Shown one piece after another: positions 47,275 through 51,740 of a stretch of 51,740 nt of DNA; position 1 is the stretch's first letter; each line of letters opens with the position of its first letter. The notes under the pieces are model-generated. The model worked only from the letters and a program-made list of their open reading frames with translations, made no database searches and was not told where the DNA came from. Position numbers and translations under genes: made by a program. Source of the DNA: Hydrogenimonas sp. (GTDB lineage Bacteria > Campylobacterota > Campylobacteria > Campylobacterales > Hydrogenimonadaceae); contig WFYC01000022.1 in assembly GCA_015490295.1 (NCBI GenBank), forward strand, positions 1 through 51,740. Reading direction: 5' to 3'.

Positions 47275-48620
47275 TTAAGTTTCAGTTTTTCCGGTAAAAT
47301 CTCTCTGTTTTCTATATCGCTCAACTCCTCTCTTTCTCTTATCAACTCCACGTTTCCGTCTTCCGTGACCATCAAAACTCTCGGTCTATACCTGATAAAC
47401 TGCATCCACTGGGTAATGTTATATGCCCCTACCGGAGAGATCACGAGCTTGTCCCCTCTTCTTAGCCTCGGAAGCAGGATCGACTCGTCTATTACGTCTA
47501 TGTTCATACATAGCGGCCCGTTTATCATGGCCGGTTCACTTATACCGCTAATTTCTCTCGTCAACTCAATGTTAAATTTATACCAGAAATAGGTATATAA
47601 AAGATTTACGCCCGCATCTACAATGTAGCTTCTCCTGGAATCTGGCAAAGTTTTGCTGGCAACCACCGAAGTCACCAGGTATCCGGCCTCGTCTATAAGA
47701 TGCCTTCCGGTTTCAAGATAGAGTTTTGGGTAGCTGTTTCCTCTGATGTTTTCATACAGTGCGCTTGTTATGGCTTCCGCATAATCGTCGATTGTCGGAA
47801 CGACAACTTCCGGCGGCTGGTAGATACCCCTTAGATGGTTTTTTGAAGCGAAACCTCCGCCGACATCGATATACTCTATCGTAAATCCGACCTTCTCTTC
47901 CACTTCATTCATCAACCTGACCATTTTTGTGGTCTCTACCTTATATGCGTTCGCATCCAGCATAAAAGTTCCGATATGAGCGTGAAGACCTGTGAGCCTG
48001 AGTTTACCGCCGGCTTTTATACGTTTTACCGCATCCATCGCCTGACCGCTTTCTATATTGAACCCGAAGCGACTCCATTGCGGGTAGATTCCGGTATCCA
48101 TATTGAGTCTTATGGCCACAGGAATCTCGGATCCAAGCTCATCGGCAACCTTTTCAAGATCGTTTATCTCATCGAAAGTATCTATATGGATCTTGGCACC
48201 CTCTTTCGCCGCCGTAACCAAAGAGTCGTAAGGCTTATAGGGACCGTTGTATATGATATCTTTCCCCTCTATGCCCAACTCTCTCGCTTTTTCATACTCA
48301 AATTCGCTCACAACTTCGGCAATAGCACCTTCCTGGTGAAAAACCGCACAGACCGCCTTTAGATAATTGGTCTTATAGCTCCATCCAAACTGCACATTTG
48401 GATATCTGCTCGAAAACGCTTCATAAGCACTTCTGTACTTCTCTCTTATAGCCTTTTCATCAAAAATAAAGAGCGGGGAGCCGAATCTCTCCACCATCTC
48501 GTCAATAGCCACTCCCCCTATCTTTTTTCTGATTTTCTGTTTCGGCATGGGAACTCCGGCTTTCGAGTGGCTGCTCTCTACCTTGATTATGGTAGGTTTT
48601 TCATAAGTTTTTATAGCCAT
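47271..48620 (-). CDS. fold-type III PLP decarboxylase (DapDC-like) with leader-like N-terminal tail
   Basis: 449 residues from the ATG at 48620, which has AAGGAG upstream; an in-frame start at 48647 is weaker. The PLP lysine is K83 (WSYKTNYLKA), with EVVSEFEYEKA, GLHAHIGTFM (211-220), DVGGGFASK (252-260), LETGRHLIDEAG and the second-subunit Cys region NGPLCMNIDVIDE. It belongs to the diaminopimelate/ornithine decarboxylase superfamily, but the substrate is unassigned. Residues 1-36 precede the normal start of the fold and include TYEKPTIIKV (YxxPxI), similar to RiPP leader motifs. It overlaps the ATP-grasp gene by 20 nt. Confidence 0.88.
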   Translation of the reverse strand: MAIKTYEKPTIIKVESSHSKAGVPMPKQKIRKKIGGVAIDEMVERFGSPLFIFDEKAIREKYRSAYEAFSSRYPNVQFGWSYKTNYLKAVCAVFHQEGAIAEVVSEFEYEKARELGIEGKDIIYNGPYKPYDSLVTAAKEGAKIHIDTFDEINDLEKVADELGSEIPVAIRLNMDTGIYPQWSRFGFNIESGQAMDAVKRIKAGGKLRLTGLHAHIGTFMLDANAYKVETTKMVRLMNEVEEKVGFTIEYIDVGGGFASKNHLRGIYQPPEVVVPTIDDYAEAITSALYENIRGNSYPKLYLETGRHLIDEAGYLVTSVVASKTLPDSRRSYIVDAGVNLLYTYFWYKFNIELTREISGISEPAMINGPLCMNIDVIDESILLPRLRRGDKLVISPVGAYNITQWMQFIRYRPRVLMVTEDGNVELIREREELSDIENREILPEKLKLK

Positions 48621-49644
48621 TGCTTTCTCCTTTCGTGGCCAGTTCACTCAGCTTGTCGATATCCGTAATAAGCTCGTATGTATATCTGACCATCATCTTT
48701 CCGCTCTCATAATCGCCCGACATATCACTATTCTTATCGAACATAACGTCTAAAACTCTTTTGGGAAGATTCACCCCCACACCCGTGGCAAAATATACCC
48801 AGGCCGGGAATCGCGGATTTATCTCTATCAAAATGATATTATCTTCATCGACTATACACTCGAGCTCAAAAGGACCTTTCCACTTATATTTGCCAACGAA
48901 ATCTTCGGCGACTTTCAGCAGCTTCTCATGCTTGATCGTAACGCCGTTCCATATCTTTCCTAGATGAGTAGTTGTCATCTTTTTTATAGCCACGAGCCCC
49001 AAAGAGTTCCCTTTTCCGTCACCAGCGCCTATGACGTTGAGCTCATCCCCTTTTACAATCTCCTGAACCAGTATGGGGAAGCCCCACTCGTTCGAGATCT
49101 CCGTAAAATAGTAAACGGCCTCAGGTAAAGATTTGGCTTTATATGCCTTGTAATAGTTACCTTTTACTACACACGGAAATCCTATCTCGTTTACCGCCTT
49201 TTTAAGCTGGTCGATATTGAAAACTTTTTTGGTTTTCGGATACGAAATTTCCAGTACTTCACTAATATCGCCAAGATTCTCTTTGCTTCTTAGTTCAAAC
49301 TGCTCAAGGTTCGGCAGGAAAGTTTTTATACCTGCCTCCTTCAAATCATCCTGATACTTGATATACGACGGCAACTCCGCATCCAGTGTGGGAATAACGG
49401 CATCAAGACCGTAACTCTCTTTTATATACAAAAGCCTGTTAAATATAGGCTCCCACCCTTGTGACGGGTAGGTCAAAACGTAGCTTTTGTCTATCACAAA
49501 ATCCATAAAGTTGCCCGGGTCCTGGACATCGTAGCTAAGACCCACGGTCTTTATGGAAGAGTCGGCTTCCTTTAAACTTCTCGCCACACCGATACCCGGC
49601 CCGGGATTGTCCGTATCGTTTACTCCGCTAATCGCTACAATCAT
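48601..49644 (-). CDS. ATP-grasp ligase (carbamoyl-phosphate-synthase-like)
   Basis: 347 residues. The N-terminal pre-ATP-grasp domain is Rossmann-like (MIVAISGVNDTDNPGPGIGV). The ATP-grasp fold follows (about 105-300), with FPCVVKGNYYKAYKAKS (ATP-binding Lys), PILVQEIVKGDELNVIGAGD and metal-binding ELECIVDEDNIILIEINPRF (EINPR). Such enzymes join a carboxylate to an amine or thiol through an acyl phosphate. The substrate is unknown. It shares an ATGA junction with the PqqD-like gene, so the two are translationally coupled, and it is the likely bond-forming enzyme of the operon. Confidence 0.9.
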   Translation of the reverse strand: MIVAISGVNDTDNPGPGIGVARSLKEADSSIKTVGLSYDVQDPGNFMDFVIDKSYVLTYPSQGWEPIFNRLLYIKESYGLDAVIPTLDAELPSYIKYQDDLKEAGIKTFLPNLEQFELRSKENLGDISEVLEISYPKTKKVFNIDQLKKAVNEIGFPCVVKGNYYKAYKAKSLPEAVYYFTEISNEWGFPILVQEIVKGDELNVIGAGDGKGNSLGLVAIKKMTTTHLGKIWNGVTIKHEKLLKVAEDFVGKYKWKGPFELECIVDEDNIILIEINPRFPAWVYFATGVGVNLPKRVLDVMFDKNSDMSGDYESGKMMVRYTYELITDIDKLSELATKGESNGYKNL

Positions 49645-49877
49645 GGCAGCAGTCCATAAAGTTTCAGTTTCTCTTTAAAATCCAAAACATCGTTCAGGGC
49701 CTCCTCCTGAGTCACATCATACTCTTCGGAAAGCTTTTTCGCTATCTCTTTCTCTTCAACTCCCCTGGCTAAATCTTCTATAATCTCTTTAGCCGTCTCA
49801 TTCAGAGTAAAAGTCTCGCCGCTTGTCGGATCGAACGCAAAACCGTTTTTGTTAACAGCCAAATTCTCTATCCTCAT
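49641..49877 (-). CDS. PqqD-family small protein (RiPP recognition-element fold)
   Basis: 78 residues with the PqqD pattern: GFAFDPTSGETFTLNETAKE (the strand pair plus helix that form a peptide-binding winged helix), then EIIEDLARGVEEKEIAKKLS and a DVLDFKEKLKLYGLL C-terminal helix. In other systems this fold binds leader peptides. No radical SAM PqqE or other PQQ gene is present, so PQQ synthesis is not implied. AAGGAG lies 6 nt before the ATG. First gene of the operon, ATGA-coupled to the ATP-grasp gene. Confidence 0.88.
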   Translation of the reverse strand: MRIENLAVNKNGFAFDPTSGETFTLNETAKEIIEDLARGVEEKEIAKKLSEEYDVTQEEALNDVLDFKEKLKLYGLLP

Positions 49878-49892
49878 TTTTTACTCCTTTAT

Positions 49893-49911
49893 TATAATGA
49901 TAATAACATTG
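49893..49911. promoter_or_regulatory. Fur-box-like sequence upstream of the PqqD-like gene
   Basis: TATAATGATAATAACATTG matches the classical 19-bp Fur box at about 13 positions by hand count, 16 nt upstream of the first operon gene. The match is mostly in the left half, and AT-rich DNA makes chance matches common. A Fur-family regulator is encoded at 35467-35979. Confidence 0.3.
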
Positions 49912-49940
49912 AATGGTTAATGAAACGTTAACGATAAGAG

Positions 49941-49978
49941 CGCAACCGCACGCAACCGGGGTCACGCAACCGGGGTCA
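49941..49978. repeat. short tandem repeats at the left end of the transposase unit
   Basis: CGCAACCGGGGTCA occurs twice head to tail (49951-49964 and 49965-49978), preceded by a partial copy, CGCAACCGCA (49941-49950). The second copy merges with the left inverted end of the transposase unit. Confidence 0.85.
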
Positions 49979-50835
49979 GGTGATGCCAATGCTACTTGCC
50001 GTCCTTTTTATAATCCTCTGAACAGTCGCCTGATTAAGCCCAAGAAACTTTGCGATTCTATACTGCGAAAAGCCTTCACGGTAAGCCTCTACTATTCGTC
50101 TGTTTCTCTCTTTTTTATCTTCTGCGTTTTCAAGCAGCTCTTTGAGCCGCTCATCTTTTAGCCCCTCATTCTCCAAAGGAGCGTCAATCGTAGATGCCGC
50201 CTTTTTCAAAAGCTTCATGTCATCCATATCGGGAGGGGTCCGGAAAAACTCATTCATGGCGTCTTTATCACCCCTGTATAGTTTTAAAAGCCAACTCTTT
50301 TTCAACCACTTCGGCATAGGTATATCGTTTAGAAAGTAGTATGAGGAGGCATATGGGTACTCGCCGCACTTTCGTACTATCTTTGCCTCTACCGGGTTTA
50401 GTTCAATATAGCGGATAAGCGTGTAGAGATACGCCTCATCGGTTACAATGAAGCTTTTGAAGCGCCCCTGCCAAAGGTGGCCGGATCTATCGTATTTTCT
50501 GTTGAAGTAGATGGCGTAGTTGGCATTAATCTGGCGCATGAATCTTGAGAGGTTCGGCTTTTTTGTCTCTATGAGCAGATGGTAGTGGTTGCTCATCAGG
50601 CAGTAGTTATGCACAACCACACCATACGCCCGTGACTCATTAGAGAGAATATCCAAAAACTTCAGATAATCCGCATCCTCTTCAAACACGTTTCGCTGTC
50701 CGACACCGCGGTTTACGATATGGTAATACCCCGGTAAATCGATCCTTGGTCTTCTTGCCATACCCTCTCCTTTTTTGCTTTGTTGGAAAGTTTAGCATGT
50801 TTATGTTTAAAATAGCATTAGCATCACCTGACCCC
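49972..50835 (-). mobile_element. REP-associated tyrosine transposase unit with 23-bp inverted ends
   Basis: The transposase gene is enclosed by inverted ends at 49972-49994 and 50813-50835. They begin GGGGTCAGGTGATGC and match at 22 of 23 positions. The left end supplies the last codons and stop of the transposase gene. The right end lies inside the C-terminal coding part of the membrane protein gene at 51491. The layout is that of RAYT genes flanked by inverted REP-like sequences rather than a classical IS. Confidence 0.78.
49976..50761 (-). CDS. REP-associated tyrosine transposase (TnpA_REP/Y1 family)
   Basis: 261-residue HUH-type nuclease. The N-terminus ARRPRIDLPGYYHIVNRGVG is the family start. 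The metal-binding HUH motif is in CLMSNHYHLLIET, followed by RFMRQINANYAIYFNRKYDR, HLWQGRFKSFIV and the YIELNPVEAKIV block near the catalytic Tyr. A C-terminal helix-turn-helix (about 220-255, YRIAKFLGLNQATVQRIIKR) is appended. The ribosome site AAGGAG precedes the ATG. The stop codon lies in the left inverted end, so element end and gene end coincide. It appears intact. Confidence 0.9.
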   Translation of the reverse strand: MARRPRIDLPGYYHIVNRGVGQRNVFEEDADYLKFLDILSNESRAYGVVVHNYCLMSNHYHLLIETKKPNLSRFMRQINANYAIYFNRKYDRSGHLWQGRFKSFIVTDEAYLYTLIRYIELNPVEAKIVRKCGEYPYASSYYFLNDIPMPKWLKKSWLLKLYRGDKDAMNEFFRTPPDMDDMKLLKKAASTIDAPLENEGLKDERLKELLENAEDKKERNRRIVEAYREGFSQYRIAKFLGLNQATVQRIIKRTASSIGIT

Positions 50836-51491
50836 GCATTTCTAAATATCAACCGGTTGGAAGCTTTTTTATCTATCACGGTAACTGGATATATATCTTT
50901 CTTTTTATTTCCATAGCCATCTATTCGTATTTCTACAATATCTTCTAAAGGAATCTTTTTTTTGTAAAAAATTCCCCAAATTGGCTTTAAAATTATAAAA
51001 TCAAACCAATTCATTTCTACATCGCTTGCTGGAATAAATAAAAAACCATCTTTCATAATAACTTTTTTATTTGTGAAATAAGCTTTTATTGCAGGTATCA
51101 GTGCTAAGACAAAAATACTCTCAAAAGCTAAAATACCAATAACGATTTCTTTTACTTTTGGATTTTCGAAAATAGTAAGTCCTCCTGTATAAAATAAAAA
51201 ACCTAGGACTACAAAAAGAACAATTGCAGCTAAAACATATAGTGCTGCTAAAAACTTAAGAAATCCAACAAATAAAATAAATAATAAAATAATAGGTAAT
51301 ATAGTATTATTAGCTGTATTTGAGGCCTGATCAGGAAAAATAAAAAATATATAATATATTCCTATGATAAATATTCCTATGGAAATTATATTAATAAAAA
51401 CATTTTCCGAGTATCGTTTTCCCAAATGAAAATCTACAATTTCTATTCCACCTCTTTTATATTCTTGTTCTAGTACTTTATTGTCTGACAT
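50682..51491 (-). pseudogene. membrane protein with bacterial-PH-like domain, 3' end replaced by transposase unit
   Basis: The native part (51491 to about 50836, some 218 residues) has four hydrophobic helices (about 31-51, 64-80, 84-104, 116-134). A PH/YcxB-like region follows (KVIMKDGFLFIPASDVEMNW, KKIPLEDIVEIRIDGYGNKK). At IFRN the frame enters the right end of the transposase unit and reads a foreign tail starting AGSGDAN for about 51 residues. The true C-terminus is therefore lost or altered. Its start overlaps the upstream HNH-like gene by 14 nt. The DNA is very AT-rich. Confidence 0.7.
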
Positions 51492-51740
51492 TGTTGATCC
51501 TTTTTAGCCTTTGTCTAAAAATATTACCAATTGCTTGACCAATTGGAGAAAATTCATCTATTTTATCATCAATGATAAATTCATCTGTTTTGGCATTATT
51601 GCACCAATAACAACAAACTACTGTATTATCATAGGAATATTCTTTGTTTGGATGCTTCCTGTCTAATTCAAAACTATATCCTCTTTCTCTTTTTGTATTT
51701 ATAGATGCATAATCATATAAAATATCAAGCTCTTTTTTAG
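51478..51740 (-). CDS. HNH-type endonuclease, C-terminal part (runs off right edge)
   Basis: About 87 C-terminal residues read to the right edge without a stop. They include YSFELDRKHPNKEYSYDNTV followed at once by VCCYWCNNAKTDEF. The LDR...YDN...CCxWCNNAKT series fits HNH nucleases of the LDRxDN variety often found in phage and defence loci. The stop overlaps the start of the membrane protein gene by 14 nt, so the two form an operon. Only the last part is visible, so fused domains cannot be judged. Confidence 0.68.
   Translation of the reverse strand, partial: KKELDILYDYASINTKRERGYSFELDRKHPNKEYSYDNTVVCCYWCNNAKTDEFIIDDKIDEFSPIGQAIGNIFRQRLKRINNVRQ

Noticed and set aside
47271-48620. Simple housekeeping diaminopimelate decarboxylase (lysA)
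   Set aside because: The long N-terminal tail, the operon with PqqD/ATP-grasp genes and the AT-rich accessory setting argue against it, although catalytic motifs are of that superfamily.
49641-49877. PQQ cofactor biosynthesis
   Set aside because: A PqqD-like protein is present, but there is no PqqA precursor, radical SAM PqqE or PqqB/C; the neighbours are an ATP-grasp ligase and a decarboxylase.
49941-49978. CRISPR array
   Set aside because: The 14-bp repeats are head to tail without spacers and belong to the transposase unit end; no other regular array is present in the window.

Overview
The window looks like a chromosome segment of a Campylobacterota (former Epsilonproteobacteria) bacterium. 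The evidence is gene content and order. HobA with a short HolB, a class II DAHP synthase, a FolP with a long N-terminal extension and a DUF1882-type protein are all typical of that phylum. From memory (not searched), several blocks follow the Campylobacter jejuni order: queA-tatC-tatB-hemW-rppH-lysC-hobA-holB-folP-ligA, rnr/holA beside ilvC-deacetylase-dprA-ruvX, and cvpA-fur-lysS-glyA-DUF1882-SPOR-aroE. By eye the core is close to balanced GC, which is high for the phylum and would fit a free-living, vent-type member such as a Hydrogenimonas relative. The genus is a guess.

Layout. 1-5366 (minus strand): a tightly packed run rppH, lysC, hobA, holB, folP, a lipoprotein gene and ligA, which leaves the window on the left. 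5493-10018 (plus): hemW, tatB, tatC, queA, a 49-codon membrane gene and xth. 10110-13693: a haem-motif diguanylate cyclase facing ruvX, a membrane protein and a PEBP-family secreted protein, then a small GGDEF-like protein. 13699-17951 (minus): dprA, a DASS transporter, a divergent polysaccharide deacetylase and ilvC. 18165-25712 (plus): a NIT/CZB chemoreceptor, a 153-bp imperfect palindrome, an HDOD protein, rnr, holA, rpsF, ssb and rpsR, closed by a clear terminator. 25863-30329: a hypothetical gene, then on minus a YfgM-like/BamB-like pair, a hypothetical gene, coaX, hisG and a methyltransferase. 30464-42381 (plus): gatC, an ArsC-like gene, pilT, aroG, a cytoplasmic diguanylate cyclase, cvpA, fur, lysS, glyA, DUF1882, SPOR, trpE and aroE.

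After aroE the character changes: all genes are on the minus strand, the DNA is visibly more AT-rich, and the genes are accessory. It holds a c'-like cytochrome, a Met/Gln-rich small protein and a compact six-gene operon (49877 down to 43665). The operon encodes a PqqD-family protein, an ATP-grasp ligase, a fold-type III PLP decarboxylase, a urea-transporter-like membrane protein fused to an M23 domain, an outer-membrane barrel and a TPR protein. The decarboxylase carries a roughly 36-residue N-terminal tail with a YxxPxI motif like the leader motif bound by PqqD-type RiPP recognition elements. This operon is the best candidate for an undescribed system: cytoplasmic synthesis of a small amino-acid-derived or peptide product, with a dedicated envelope branch. 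No product can be named from the sequence.

The right end (49972-51740) is a REP-associated tyrosine transposase unit with 23-bp inverted ends. It has cut the 3' end of a bacterial-PH-like membrane protein gene. That gene overlaps a partial HNH-type nuclease gene running off the window, in strongly AT-rich and probably transferred DNA.
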